Position numbers and translations under genes: made by a program. Of a DNA stretch of 64,000 nucleotides, positions 46,571-59,970 are shown in pieces (position 1 is the first letter of the stretch; every line of letters begins with the position of its first letter). Source of the stretch: Sorex araneus. Lineage: Eukaryota; Chordata; Mammalia; Eulipotyphla; Soricidae. The notes under the pieces are model-generated. The model worked only from the letters and a program-made list of their open reading frames with translations. It had not been told where the DNA came from and did not search any database. Location: assembly GCF_027595985.1 (NCBI RefSeq), contig NC_073305.1:114772259-114836258 (forward strand). Direction: 5' to 3'.

Positions 46571-49500
46571 CCTAAACGTTTGCTCCACACTGAGCCCAGC
46601 CTGAAAATCTCAGCATTTCCCAGCCCCATATTTGGAGTCGGAGTGAGACTCCGGAGGACCAGAGGAAGCTGGAGGTTGGGAGGGCTCCAGACTAAGGAGA
46701 AGGGAAGGCTGTAAATTTTGCTTTTCGGTCAAGAGGCCAGATCATAGCCAGGATTCCTGCATGCAGCTTTGAGAATCCCCTTAGCCTGCTTTTCGTCAGG
46801 AAAAAGACCAAAGAACATCCTGTTTACTTATCAGGGAAAGGTAGAGTCTGATCAATTTCTCACGGTGGGGTATAAAGACAGGCTCTTGGAGCAATGAGGT
46901 GTGGGTGGGTGGGTCCTCAGCTCTGGGCATTAAAGCCACGCCTGGGGGGCGGGGGCGGGGGGGAAGTAGGTTTAATTTTCTGTTGCTTTTTGTTTTCTAC
47001 TAGTTCGTTTTGTTTACCTTTCTGTCACAGCCTGGCTAAAGAGGAAATAGGCACAGAGTTTTGCTCTCCTTGTGCCTGTCACCTACTCCCAAACTCTTAC
47101 TGCCAATATAACCTGGAGACTAAACAAAAAACAACTCCTTGTCCCCTGATTCTTGATGTCATCAGTTGTGCTTGCTTGTCATTCAAAGCAGCTCCCTGGC
47201 AGCTCCTGTTCTGCCTGGCATGAGGACACTTTCAACCTGGGGAAAGATGAACTCACTCCTTGGCTTTCTCAGGCTATGCACTGCCATCTGCTTCCCTGGA
47301 GCCACGTGCTCTGTGGTCCTGGTAGGGACAGAGGGCTTTAGCCTCCGTCAGGTGCACATGCTGTTACAACCTCAGATTGTCTTCTAATACATTCTCCCAC
47401 TGACCTGCTATCCTATGGTGGTCCATATCTAAATCTAAAGGTAAAGCCGTTTTTGTCTATGGAAGGTGAACATGGACATCGCCTGTCTTAACATGTCCAC
47501 ACCAACCTTTGCTTCCGAAAAGAGGAACAATCTAATCATCTTAAGTGTCTAAGTCATTTGCGATCCCTTGATTGGTGCTGAATTTCCTTACTGAAATCCA
47601 CGAAATGTCACGCAGAAACCTGGGGTCTAAATGCCTTGGAAGTCTGTTTGTTGAGTGATTGGCCAAAGTGACCTGCCTACAGAGGCAATCATTAGGAATC
47701 TAATCAAGTAGTGCCTCCTGCAGCTCAAATTATTTAGCCTGTTTCTTTCTTGGTGGTGGTGGTGGTGGTGGTGGTGGCAATGGGGAGGGGGCAGTCATGG
47801 GGCTGGGGGCAGGCAGATGTACCCTGACAGCTGTGAATTGTACAGACTCCATTTAGAGCTCAAGGATAATGTTCAGTAATGGAGTCAAATGTGACTTGTG
47901 ACCTGACATTTTATCACCACAAGTGAAAGCTTTGTTGAAACAGAGTTATTATATTGTTTGGAAAATGCTATTCTTGTGGTTATACTCTCATGTCTTTAAA
48001 TTTCAAAGTCTACCCTGAGCTCCCTGAGGCCTTAGGCTGACTGTCAAAAAGCTGCTGTCCCCTTCCTCTCTGTCTCTTTCCTCTGCTGTCCCTTGCCTCT
48101 CTGAGAGCGTGTAGCAAGCTGCATTATAGCTCTCAGCTCACATTTTGCCAATATTATCTTTATATGGAAGAAAATGATGCCATTTCCACATGTGGTTGGC
48201 CATCCACTGGACTCATAAGAGTCAGCAGGAATCACAGGTGCAAGCCATCAGTATCCCTATTAGGAACATTGTGTCAAGGGCACACAGACATTTAATTCAC
48301 ATTTAATGCAAGACAGTGAATGGTCCTTGGTCCTGGGTCACAAACCTGGGCTGAACTTGATCCACTGACATTCTGAGAAAAGACTTTAGCAGTCCCTTAA
48401 CAGGCTTAACTAGTCCCTAGTCCCTAGACTACTATATACTGGACTTCCTGGATTGTTTTTTCTTTTTAGTTCTTTATCCATTTAGAATTAGAAAGGACTA
48501 TGATGAGCCAATTTGCTACCATTCTGAATAATTTTGGTTATTCACTCTGAGAAATGTAGAAGATAAGAGCACAGTTAAGGCAGCATATTTCAACTTCAAA
48601 GAAAGATCTAAATTTGTTCCCGCCCAAATGCTAATAGTTATCCTGGACATTAAAGAAGTGCACCCTGTCTCTGAGAGAATTGTTGCTCAGATAGGATTTG
48701 CACTCCAAGGTTTCTCTTTGAACTTGGCGGAGTTGGTGACGACCTCTTTCTCATTCCTGAACAGGATAGTGTGTAGAGCATGATGAGTAATGATTTCCCA
48801 GGTTTGAGAGCTGATAAAGTTAAAAACCGCACTCCCTCAGTTTCTAGAGTGCTACGCAAGTTTGTTCCTCACATTTTATTTGATACTTTTGGTGTGATGC
48901 CTGCTCCACACTGCAGCAACACTCACTGATGAAAGACAGTTTCAAAATGTTATAACTGCATAATTTCATTCTAATTCGGAGCACTGCTTTGGAACTTCAG
49001 CAGCGATTATCGGCTCAACTCAGCGGCATTAAAGCGTTTTGTTTCTCAGTGGCTCTACAATGCCAGAGTGGAATTTGGTTCATTCCTGGTGAAAAGAATA
49101 ACACCAGCCTGGAATTTGCTTTATTCTATAGGGTAAGCATTAATAAGACTGCCAACCGGGCTGGGGCTGTTACCTGAGCTTGAGAGCTGAACTGCACGCT
49201 TGAGGAATACGTCTACAAGTGGAGTCAACAGTCCAAAGAACCCTCTGCCCATTTCTCAAGAACTACAAGCTGATGATGGGAAAATCAGATTCTTTTCCCC
49301 TCCACAGTAGGAAAGGAAACTTGATGAAATCAGTTCAGGTGGAGAGGCTGGTTGCCAGGTTAGGGAATAAATGCGAGAAGGAAGGATGATAGGCTTTTCT
49401 GACCTTGGGGGATTCTGTTATGTTAGGCAGAAAGAAAAACCCTGCTGCTTCTCAGTGATCTTTCCATATAGCTAAACACATGCTCATTAGGGCTTTTTTT

Positions 49501-51266
49501 TTTTCACCTCTCACCTTCTTTTATTAAACCCCACTCTTCAATGTCCCAGCTGAGCAGCAGCAAAGAAGGCCGAGAAATGACAGAAAGGCATCTTGCCTTT
49601 GTTCATGTGTTTTGGTTTTGTGTTTCATCACCAAGCAGAGGATCAGTAATGAGGAGATGGTTCATCCTTTCATTTCAAACAGGCGAGGAGTATATTCTCA
49701 CAGATAATAAACAAGCACAGAGTACAAATAAGGGAGTGAGAACAGGTTAATAACGCTTTTGTTCCCCCTTGATTAAACTCTTGCAAAATAGTCGCCAAAA
49801 CTCTATAATTAAAAGACTGCAATCTTCGAATATTTCATTAAAAATAGGGCAAGAAGCAGTATCCTAATGTCAGCATATGGCAAATCAGAGAAAAAAAATA
49901 GTACCAAAAAGGCATACTTTTTAAAACATTCCATGGCCTAACTTCTGGGAAAACTCTCTTCCTAGTGCTCCTCAATGTTTTATGTTAAACTTCAAATAGG
50001 AACTTAAAGAAGAAAAAAAAACATGTTATTAATTTTGTTATGGATATTAAAGAAATGATAAACACTAAACTCGCATACAGGTACTGGGCATTTAGACTTT
50101 CAGTAAGAGATTTTTAAAAAATTTCTCCCACCATTATTGCTACATTTTGGCCATATCTGGATAACATTTATGGAAAGGACCTCAATATGTCTGAGGGATC
50201 TTTCTCAAACTAGAGAACAAACAGCTAATTCATAAACAAAGTGATCCCGTTTTGAAGGTTTCTTGGGGCTCAGCTGTGACTTCTTTGCTGTCTCTCACAT
50301 TCTAAGCAGATGCCGTCGATTATCTGCTTTACACAGGGGTCTGGTTGTACTGATACCTTGAGAAGTCCCCATTATCTGCTCCCTGCAGTTCACTAGCTTT
50401 TCCTTGAAATGCAGCTGCCAGTAAAAATGAGAATTGGCAAAAGCCAATGGGGTGTATGATTAGTTTGTGGGTTCATTGTTTTGTCTGCTGTATCCAAAAC
50501 ATGTTAAAGAAACAGGTACAGCTCAGACTTCATTGTTCTAACAGCATTGAAAAATTTAAAGTATTGTACTGTTTTCTAATTTTCATAGAACTATTTAGTC
50601 TGGGTTTAGGGGACCTCTGGGAGCAGAACATATGAGAATGTAGATTTAACCCTCAGCTATGATGCTGGGGATCTAGACCTTTTTCTTTTTCTGTGAGAAG
50701 GACATAGCAACGGTACATCTGATTTCTTTGAGAACATCTATAAAAACAACAAAGGTAGAAATATATTGGAAAAAGCCTCAAGAAAAATTCAATGAAAGAT
50801 TTTATTACCATTAATAATTTATCTGATGTAATGGTCCACTAATTTCTCAGTTGTATCAAATCACTTAGAATATTTTAATTATTCTACTCATTTCAAGAAA
50901 GAACATGAAATAAGCTCTGAATCTTAGAGCTTTCATGGGATTGATTTTTAATCTAAGACCTAGACAAAAGGATGTCATATACTAATAACAAAGTTGAAGA
51001 CTCACAAGCAAAAGCACTGGGCATATATAACGCATGATTATGTATAATACAGAAAATTTTAGTTTATAATGTTGGTCTGTTTCTGGAAGTTGGTTGGTTA
51101 ATTAACTGATTTTCCTGTACTTATTGAAACTACAAATTACAAACTGTACTCTCGGAGGGTTACTTTTTCAACTCAAGGAACACATAGTTTCTTTATAAAT
51201 AAAAGTCTGGAAAATGTGATTTATTATTCCTATAAAATTTTTCACAAAACTGATCATTGAGTCTTA
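46571..51266. other. Repeat-poor CNR1 upstream flank
   Basis: About 4.7 kb without a recognised transposon. Contains a plus-strand TATAAA at 46871-46876, a GGGGCGGGGG-type patch near 46946, and a GGT repeat at about 47749-47778. No coding exon is supported. Confidence 0.45.
47749..47778 (+). repeat. GGT trinucleotide microsatellite
   Basis: About nine GGT units in a row. Confidence 0.93.
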
Positions 51267-51272
51267 AGATTA

Positions 51273-51274
<2 letters not shown>

Positions 51275-51309
<35 letters not shown>

Positions 51310-51473
51310 GCTTTTGGGGTTACACCCAGCTATGCTCAGGGGTTACTCCTGGCTCTGCACTCAGAAATTACTCCTGGCAGTGCTTGGGGGACCATATAGG
51401 ATGCTGGGGATTTAACCTGGGTCAGCCACGTGCAAGGCAAATGCCCTACCCACTGTACTATAGCTCTGGCCCC
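51275..51473 (-). mobile_element. Shrew tRNA-derived SINE with TAA-repeat tail
   Basis: Antisense full-length copy. Its tail appears as an ATT repeat at about 51276-51309. Flanked by AGATTACA (51267-51274 and 51474-51481). Confidence 0.95.
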
Positions 51474-51494
51474 AGATTACACCATAATTATTGA

Positions 51495-51862
51495 GTGAAA
51501 ATTAAGGTAAAGAAATAAATTGAAATAGGGAGAAGAGATAGATGGGCAGTAATGGGCATCAAGGGTTAAGTATGAGTTCTTCAGTGATGTAAAGGAGTGG
51601 TATAGCTAAATATCCAAATCACAGAATAACAACACTGAAGACAAGAGATCCAAATTTTAATAACCAAACATAAAAATGTTCCTGTCAAGGTGATACTCTG
51701 GGAATAGAGGGGCTGGGTGGGTGTGAGGGAACCTAGGAATCCTGTTGAAGGCAAGAAGACGCTGATGGTGGCATTGGTGTTGGAACATAGTTTATCTAAA
51801 ACTATGAATAACTTTGTAAATCATGGGCTTTTAAAGTTTTAATAAAATTTTAAAAGTATTCT
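51495..51862 (+). mobile_element. LINE-1 3' UTR fragment
   Basis: Parallels 20940-21345 in order: AGTATGAGTTCTTCAG, AGTGGTATAGCTAAATATCC, AACACTGAAGACAAGAGATC, GGCATTGGTGTTGGAAC, and an A-rich end. Confidence 0.8.
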
Positions 51863-54800
51863 AAATTAAAAATTAAGGGAAACTTCATCTCTATGCAGTA
51901 TGTGATTCTCAGGCTTTGAAGGAGAGGTATGGAATAGAAATACCATGTGAGATATTAGAAGCTTTAATAATTTAATAATATCTATATCAGTTTATTAATC
52001 TCATGTATCAACTCAATAGTCTAGACAAAAAAGGCGAGACAAAAAATGAAGCATTACACTTGTTAAAAGACATGCAGGAGTAAAGTGAGTCATCAGCAAA
52101 TATTATTTAAAAGGAATCCATTCTGATGTTTTTTATTGTAATCTTTTATGAGGAGACTCCTAATGTCAAGGCCACACCTCCAGTACTTGGACATATTCTG
52201 TCTCCTGTTTCCTACTGAGAATCTTTCCTTCCCTGGTCTCTAGTTCTCGCTCCCTTTAATGTATCTGTTGATAAGGAATCATTAGGTGATGAGAGGTACA
52301 GAAAAAAGGAAAGGTAGGTGGAAGTGGGAAATAAGGAGAAAAGTATAAAATACAAATGGTTTCTCCATACTATTGTATATAGCTTTTGGTTCCTTAGATA
52401 TTGAAAATAAGAAATTTGAGATGGGTATGTGAAATTTTTGGCTGCAGCTTTGTTTAATATGAAGTGGTAACAGCACTCAGCTCTCACAGCAGCCCCCGAG
52501 GGCCTGGCTTTGGAGACTTGTTCACAGAATATGTGAGGGCAGATTCTGACTAATTCATTTCTGCTCTAAAGGCCTCTGAGAAATGGACTGGTGTAGGAAT
52601 ATCCCTGGAAATTGGAGCACACTGAAGCGAAGTGTGGATATTTCATTCTGCTTGATTACAAAATTATCCAATGATAGTACAATATTAAGACAACACTTTT
52701 AGTGACATCACTATAAGTTGCAAGTAATGTTTGATTGAACGGATCACTGAATCAAGTTATGACTTAACTATTCCAATGGAGTATTCTCAGTTTTTTTTCT
52801 CTTAGCATAAATTCCATGCAAAAGAACTGTTTTAATAAAAAAGCAAAACATGTTTAGGAAGGCAAGTCTATTATGGAAAGTAAAAAGTTCAAGTCCTCAC
52901 CTCATATCCCCTTCTCCCAACTGTTTATTGTCACCCAGAGAAGTGTACTGTGAAGTGTGATGCATATTCTTTCATACATTATTTATATGTAGCAGTTGAG
53001 TGAATTAAAGGACAAATTGCTGGAAGTGGACATTTGTAGTGAAAGTTTTGTGTGTTTTAAATGTTGAAAGAAAATGTTGATGCATGCCAAGCACTTTAAG
53101 AGGACATGAACCCTTTGAACATATGTCTTAAGTGCAGTGAAAACCCAATCTGGCTCCTCTAAGCCAGAAGGAGGCTGCTTCAAAGATGGTGGACCAACAA
53201 GTACTGCTGCCCAGAGGCTTCAGAAATCTGGGGGAGAAAGGAGCAAGCTGTAGTTGCCACAACTGGAGGAGTGGAAGAAGGAGCTAGGATGTCAGACACA
53301 CTGCAGTATGCAAATATGCAAACAGTCTCGTGCATTTTTAAATTGCCCTGTATCTCATGTGGTTATAAACGTTTTTGGTGAGTATTCGTGTTGGTGCAGA
53401 ATTTTTATTCCAGGTCCAGATACGAACTAGATTTTATATAAAATTCCATCTGAAGTTCATTGTTAGTCTTTTTTGGTGGGGGTGAGGGAGTGGGTCACGT
53501 TTTTAATATACATTGAATTTTCCAGGAATATAACCACCAGTTAAATTGAGAGTTAAATGTTTTGGAAAATTGCATGATTGTGGCATTTAAGTTCTAAACC
53601 AACACTTCTCTATTGGTCTCTATTTATAACTAGTGCATTCACAGTGATTCTGTGTATAAATGGACTATGCCACCACGATGCCCAAACTTATACATAATGT
53701 TACATATGTATATGATATAAATTATTTTCCACTTGGTTCTTTTTATATTTTATTTAGGACATGATGTTAAAGCACGTGAACAGTAAGCATATTATCTATG
53801 AATTTTGTTTCACTTTTATTTAAAATTAGATTACAAAATTTTTGCCATATAAGGAGGAACTTGAGTCTTTCAAGGATGAAATTCCACTGTCCCAAAAAAT
53901 GTTTCCAGGTTGAGATGGAATGTGCTGGCTCATGTGGCTTCCATTTTGTAGACCTATCTTGGGTTGTTCATATTCTATTATCCTTATTATACTCTCCAAA
54001 GTTGAGACCCTAGAGGTCAAGGCTTCCGTCTACACAGCAATCCCAGAAGGCCAGCCTCGCAGGGTCAGTTCTGCCCAGTGCTCTCCAAAAGGATAGAAAT
54101 ATGTACACTGAAGAGCTTCTCTTTTTACCCAAGTGAAAGCAAGTTGGTCAACCAAGTGACCCCAAAGTACATAAGAAAGGGTAAAGCCATATGGTGATGT
54201 GTGTCACTAGTCTTGGGGACCACGAGTTTCATGGAGCAGTGGCAATTCTCACCTCTTCTAGAAGCAGGTTTGTGGTGGTCTTCATTATTAACATTTAATT
54301 TGTCACATTTCTCTTCATTTGTGATATTTCTCTAGAGTTTAAATACAGTGCGAATAGAAATCAGATAACCTCAATGCCGTGAATAAGTACTTGCTAAGTG
54401 TAGGTGCTCAATAATTAATTCAAAGAAATATCCATCTATTGAGCCCAACTTTAAGATATTAGTTTAACCTATAAGATATTTTTCTTCATTTCGTAGAAGA
54501 AAAAAACCTTTATCTTGATCATGAACAAATTTATATTGTATGGAATATTGCTATTTTATCTGAGAAATTTAAGAGACTGTAGTGTGGAAAGAGACTGGAG
54601 ATTCAGGATGACAGTCCCAGGATGGAGAGTCATGGACTACATGTAATCTCACCCCTCCCTTTAAGTCTAAGGAGCATCATTTTGTTATTGGTTCCTGAAT
54701 TAACCCCTTATTGAAGCCGACTTGGAATGGTTTAACTAATGAGACTAATGATATAAGCTGAAATGACAATAGATGGTAAGCACGGCATACTTTGATTTAC

Positions 54801-55140
54801 AGTGCATATACCTGAATTTAAAGCCATCAGAAAACAGTGAATTGGCCTAAGGATTGAGGAAAGAATTTGGTGTCATTCCCAGCAGCTGTCATAAAGCTAA
54901 GGGAACCTAAGACTCTGATTCCATAACAAGAATCTACTGATGGACTGGAACAGCTTTCAGGTCTTCTTAGGGTATCTCTCTCCCAAATCTCAGACTCAGA
55001 GTAAGTTTTTGTTCCAATTTAACCCCTAGTAATAGGAAAATAATATATGTGATATGCGAGTTAGTTATAAAATATAATCAAATCAGCACTCGTGCACATA
55101 TTTCTTAAGAGCTATACATTCTGAATGCTTTTTAAAATGT
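51863..55140. other. Upstream flank, mostly unrecognised
   Basis: AT-rich non-coding sequence; some parts (about 52980-53100) may be very old antisense LINE, but I cannot support a call. Confidence 0.35.
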
Positions 55141-56480
55141 ATATTTGCACTCATTACCAATCCCACACCCTTATCCTCTCCATCAGAGAAACTAAGAATG
55201 GAAATGCTGTATTATAGTGTATAGACATATTCAACACATTATGGAATGTCAAATTACTTCCAAACTTGCTTGTACATATTCCTCTCCTCTCTGCAGTGCA
55301 TAGTTCTTCACACTTTACATCACCATCAAAACTTGATGTCAGACTTATAGCTTTATCTAACCTAGTGAATATAAAGTTATATCTCATTTTTACATGTAAG
55401 TTTTCTTGATGGCCATTGAAGCTGAACATCTTTCATATTCATACTTGTAATTCCCCTTTTGTAAAATTTCTGTTGGCATCTTTGCCCTGTTTTATTGTTC
55501 TTGTAGAAATTAGATTTTTCTTTTTGAGTTTTATGTTAGATGAGAGAGACTATATGAGTGAGAGAGAAATTGATACGATAGTAAAGTGGTAGTGGTTATA
55601 TATATTGTGAATATCTTCTCCCTTTTTGTTTGTAGACTTTTAAATTTATAGTCTTTAACAAGTAGAAGTTCATCTTTTATCTTCCTCAATAGGAATATCT
55701 TGGCTGTATTTCATTCCACTGTTTAGTATAAATTCTGTAACCAGATATTCAGTCTTTCTTGGTGAAATACCAAAGAATTATACAGAACTCATAGATTCTA
55801 GACAAAATTAACATCTTTGTCTTCCTTTCTATCAGTATGGCCCATAATTTCACTGATTCAGCCCTTTCATATGTTTTTTGTTTCAAAAAGATCACCACAA
55901 GTTGGGGCAAGGAGAGATTTGTTCTTAGGTATTTTGTACACTTTTATTGTCACTAAAATTTTTTTCTTTTCAAAGTATTTAGAAAAGAATTGATTTTATT
56001 TTATATGTTGATTGCATTTCTGTCCAGTTTTTAAAATGTTTTTATTTATTATAATAATTTGCAGCTTTTTTAAATTGCTATTATTTGTTTAAAGCCACAC
56101 ATGGTAGTGCTCAGGGATAACTCCTGGTTCTGCACTCAGGAATTACTCCTGGTGATGCTCAGGGGACCACATGGGATGCCAGGGATCAAGCCCTGGTTGG
56201 CTGTGTGCAAAGCAACCACTCTACTTGATGTACTGTCTCTCTGGCCCCCAATTTGCAGCTTATTTTCTCTATCCACAATCTCATCATATGAAAATATGGG
56301 GAATTTGTTTTTTTTCCCATTCCATCTATTTTTATTTCTTTTTCCTGTTATTACACTCTACTATTTTTACTTTGATGTTGAATAGAAATGGTGACTATAG
56401 ATATAATTGCTTAATCCGTGATTTCATTTTACTTTTTAGTTTTTATTGAAAGTAATGTATGTGAGAGGAGAGAAAGAGAA
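55141..56480 (-). mobile_element. Old LINE-1, antisense, interrupted by a SINE
   Basis: The order of 3' end text (AAGTTATATCTCATTTTTACATG, TTGATGGCCATTGAAGC, TCTGTTGGCATCTTTGCC), then TTTGATGTTGAATAGAAATGGTG, is that of antisense mammalian L1 running from 3' UTR into ORF2. Heavily diverged. The SINE at 56068-56249 splits it. Confidence 0.65.
56068..56249 (-). mobile_element. Shrew tRNA-derived SINE inside the old L1
   Basis: AAAGCCACACATGGTAGTGC to CTGTCTCTCTGGCCCC, flanked by AATTTGCAGCTT at 56056-56067 and 56250-56261. Confidence 0.95.
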
Positions 56481-56574
56481 GAGTATATGTTCAAAGAGAA
56501 TATGGTCTTCTCCAGTGTGAAAAACCTATTCCTTATTTAAAAGGAATACTTTTTTAACTTTCTTCAATCGGTAA

Positions 56575-56849
56575 TAATGTTTACTCTGGCTTTGATAGAT
56601 ATTCTCCCTCTGGGAGAACCTGGCAAGCTACCGAGAGTTTCCTACCCACATGGGAGAGCTTTGCAAACTCCCCATGGCATATTCATACGCCAAAACCAGT
56701 AACAATGCTGGGTCTTATTCCCCTGACCCTGAAAGAGCCTCCAATGGGGCATCATTGGGAAGGATGAGTAAAGAGAGGCTTCTAAAATCTCAGGGATAGG
56801 ACAAATGGAGACATTACTGACGACCGCTCAAGAATTTCAACAATCAACG

Positions 56850-56896
<47 letters not shown>
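56575..56896 (+). mobile_element. RTE-type LINE 3' tail with GAT-repeat end
   Basis: GAACCTGGCAAGCTACCGAG, CATATTCATACGCCAAAACC, CCCTGACCCTGAAAGAGCC, AATGGAGACATTACTGACG, then a GAT microsatellite at about 56849-56896 as its 3' terminus. Confidence 0.75.
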
Positions 56897-56897
<1 letters not shown>

Positions 56898-56978
56898 GAT
56901 ATTCTTGATTGGGTCTCAATATGAAAAAAAAAATGTTTGTTACATTTTATCAAATGCCTTTTATCAATCAAGAGGACT

Positions 56979-57155
56979 GGGGCTAGAGTGATAGCACAGC
57001 AGGTAGGGCATTTGCCTTGTACTCGGTCAACCCAGGTTCGATTCCCAGCATCCCATATGGTCCCCTGAGCACCGCCAGAGGTAATTCCTGAGTTCAGAGC
57101 CAGGAGTGACCCCTGTGCATCACCGGGTGTGACCTAAAAAGAAAAAAAAAAGTAA
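56979..57155 (+). mobile_element. Shrew tRNA-derived SINE, young copy
   Basis: Near-consensus from GGGGCTAGAGTGATAGCAC to GTGACCTAAAAAG plus poly(A). Flanked by AAGAGGACT (56970-56978 and 57156-57164). Confidence 0.96.
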
Positions 57156-57475
57156 AAGAGGACTATAACATTTTCCTTCTTAATCAGATAATTTGATGAA
57201 TTCCATTTAAATCTGCTATAATATTAAACCTAGCGAAATTTAAGTATTTTATGTACTCATTAGCAATAAATAAAACAGACAATTTCTGTCTCAGGGAAGC
57301 AGGGTAACCTTAATGTTATGCTGGACATCTAAAGAATACCTGACTGTTTTATTTGTTGCTAATAAGTACACAAAATACTTATTTAGCCAAGTAATACTTA
57401 ATATTGGTCTACTTTACCTAATGTCTGATGAATTTGGCAAAAGCATGTTTTAAGTATACCACAGATGTACCAGTC

Positions 57476-57736
57476 CTTTTTTTATAATTTTTTAATTTTT
57501 TCTTAACACAATACTCTCCAGTTCCATCTGAGTTGAACTATAAGATTTCATCTTTTCTTAAAGGTGCATAGTATTCTATTGTGTATATATATCACTGTCT
57601 TCATCTGTCATTGAACATTTGGATTATACAAGAGCCAGGATATCTGGCTCTTGTACCAAGCACTGCAGTGAATATAAATGTGTACTTTTTTTTGAGTTAG
57701 TGTTTTTGTGATTTGGAGGTAGATGCCAAGAAATGG
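57476..57736 (-). mobile_element. LINE-1 3' end fragment, antisense
   Basis: GGTGCATAGTATTCTATTGTG is the complement of the conserved L1 text ACAATAGAATACTATGCACC. Flanking text also fits an L1 3' end. Confidence 0.75.
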
Positions 57737-57755
57737 AATTATCCTTATTCTCATT

Positions 57756-57917
57756 ATTGTTTTGGGGCTACACCTGCCTTTACTAAGGCCTCCTCATAAA
57801 CTCTAGGCTTAGGGTCATTCCTGGAAGAGCTCAAGGGACTCTATGCAGTGCCAGGGAAGAACCTAGGTTGGCTTCATGTAAGGCAGGTGTTGTACCCATT
57901 GTACTAACTTTCTGGCT
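57756..57917 (-). mobile_element. Diverged shrew SINE
   Basis: TTTTGGGGCTACACCTGCC, GAGCTCAAGGGACTCTATGC and TTGTACTAACTTTCTGGC in antisense order. Confidence 0.75.
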
Positions 57918-58204
57918 TTATTTTTATTTATTTATTTATTTTTTGAGAAATCTCCTTACAGATTTTCATAATGCTTAAACCAGGCAGCATTCTACCAATA
58001 GTGAATGTTGGTTCCTTCTTCACCCCATTGCCTCCAATATTGTTTGTTTTTGGTCCTTTTGATATATGCAGTGCTCACTGGTGTGAGCGGCTCATTGTCA
58101 ACAGTTGATTTCCTTCGAAATGACTGTTTCTCTCTTTTAATTTTTATATGATTCTGAGGTGGGGAGATGTGTTTTTAAAATCATGTGTTTTATTTTTCTG
58201 TTTA

Positions 58205-58394
58205 CTTTTGGGCCACAACTGACAGTATTTGGAGCTGCTACTCATGTTGTTATTGCAGTTGCTCTCCAGATTAGCTGGGGGGACCATACTGTACAAGGGA
58301 TCAAACTTGGGACTGCTACTCTGACCCTTGTGCTAGAGTGACTTGAGCTGCCAATCCATTGTCTCCTAGTCCTCTGATCCATTTCTCCAGCCCG
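58205..58394 (-). mobile_element. Diverged shrew SINE with internal insertion
   Basis: TTGGGCCACAACTGACAG, GGGGGGACCATACTGTACAAG and ATTTCTCCAGCCC; longer than usual because of extra sequence near its head. Confidence 0.6.
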
Positions 58395-58435
58395 CCTGCA
58401 TTATTTGGTTTTAAGTTTTATTACATTAACCTATT

Positions 58436-58602
58436 TTTGCTTTGGGGGCCATACCTGGTGATACTCAGGGATTACTCCTGGCTCTGCACTCAGGAATTGC
58501 TCCTGGTGATGCTACTGTGACCATAATGGAATGCTGGGAATCAAACTTGGGTTGGCTGCCTGCAAAGCAAATGCCTCACCTGCTGTACTATCACTCCTGC
58601 CC
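58436..58602 (-). mobile_element. Shrew tRNA-derived SINE
   Basis: TTTGGGGGCCATACCTGGTG, ATTACTCCTGGCTCTGCACT and CTGTACTATCACTCCTGCCC. Confidence 0.9.
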
Positions 58603-58807
58603 TGTCTGTGTGTTTGTGTGTGTGTTTACTGAAGTTATATTACATGATAATAGAGTATGAGTTTCAAATATGCATTATTATAACCCAGCATCTAAATAAT
58701 ACATTATTTGCCACTAAAAGTTGCTATTTGTGTATGTGTCTAAGTTTTATTAAATTGAAGTGATGTTGTTTTACAGTACTGTTTTGGGGTATAGTTTAGC
58801 TCCTCTT

Positions 58808-59032
58808 ATAAATATATGTGCACGGCAGAGCCTGGAAAGCTACCTGTGGCATACTCAATATGCCGAAAACAATAACAATGACGGTCCTCATTCCTCTGAC
58901 CCTGAAAGAGCCCCCACTATGCCATTGGGCTACACTAGCATGTGATAGGGACTAATGGAGACAGGGACTTACTGGCGCCTGCTCGAGCAACTTGATGAAC
59001 AAGGGATGACAGTGATACAGTGATAAAGTGTA
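58808..59032 (+). mobile_element. RTE-type LINE 3' tail
   Basis: AGCCTGGAAAGCTACCTGTG, CCTCTGACCCTGAAAGAGCC, GGAGACAGGGACTTACTGGC, CTGCTCGAGCAACTTGATG and an end of ACAGTGATACAGTGAT. Same order as the 56.6-56.9 kb copy. Confidence 0.75.
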
Positions 59033-59039
59033 TATTAAG

Positions 59040-59540
59040 CTGCGTGTATTCTTAACTCAACTTGGTCATGACATATTTCCCATACACTACTTAGTTTATT
59101 TGCTAATATTTTCTTAAGAATTTTTGCGTCTATGTTTATAAGATCATCTTGAAATTTTCCTTCTGGATATCATCTTTCTCTTATTTTGGTATCAAGATTT
59201 ATTATCTCTATAGGATGAATCTAGAAAAATTCCCTGTCTTTCTGTCCTCTCAAAGATTTCATAAACGGCTGAAATCATCCTGTTATTTTGAAAGTTCCTT
59301 AAATCGCCCGCAAAACCATCTGGGCTTGGTATTTCCTTTGTGGGAAGATTTTAAACTTCTGATTCAATTTTTTTAATGGTTATAGTCATTTTTGGCTTTC
59401 TGTCTCTCCCTCATTTGGGTTGGTAAAGTTACATTTTTATAAGAACTCCTCAATATCATCCAAATTTCCAAGTGTATTGACATAAGGCTTCCATATGTTC
59501 TGTGTCATTTTAATATTTAATATATTTGTACTAAGTCTGC
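59040..59540 (-). mobile_element. Old LINE-1 ORF2, antisense
   Basis: ACCATCTGGGCTTGGTATTTC, TTGTGGGAAGATTTTAAACTTCTG and TTCAATTTTTTTAATGGTTATAG are antisense L1 reverse-transcriptase-region text. Frames are broken. Confidence 0.7.
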
Positions 59541-59569
59541 CCACCTATTTCTAAGATTTCTTACTTATG

Positions 59570-59731
59570 CCCTTTTTTTGGGGGGGAAAGAGTTGGGTCA
59601 CAACCAGATGTGCTTAGGGATTACTCCTGACTCTGTGCTCAGGAATCACTCTTGGTGGTGCTCTGGGAAGCATGTAGTTCTGGGGATTGAAACAGGATAA
59701 TATGCATGCAAGACAAATATCCCTGCAGTCC
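59570..59731 (-). mobile_element. Diverged shrew SINE
   Basis: GGTCACAACCAGATGTGC, GGGATTACTCCTGACTCTGTG and a decayed head. Confidence 0.8.
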
Positions 59732-59786
59732 TTATTTATGACACTCATTTTTTTTCTCAATTATCCTTGATGATTTGAGAGTCTTT

Positions 59787-59970
59787 GTGGAGGCTGAGGA
59801 GGTATTATTTTTGGTTTGGGGACTACACTGGGGGTTGCTCAGGGCTTACATCTTTGCATTCAGGGATCATTCCTGTTGGGCTCAGGGGACCATATGGGAT
59901 GTTCAGGATAGAACCTGGGCTGGGCATGTGAGGCAAACACCCTATCCTCTGGACTTTTGCTCTGGCACCA
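59787..59970 (-). mobile_element. Shrew SINE with target-site duplication
   Basis: Antisense copy ending TTTTGCTCTGGCACC, flanked by ATTTGAGAGTCTTT at 59773-59786 and 59971-59984. Confidence 0.88.

Noticed and set aside
46868..46880. Plus-strand TATAAA as the promoter of a divergent gene
   Set aside because: No downstream exon or coding sequence supports a plus-strand gene; an isolated TATAAA is common by chance.
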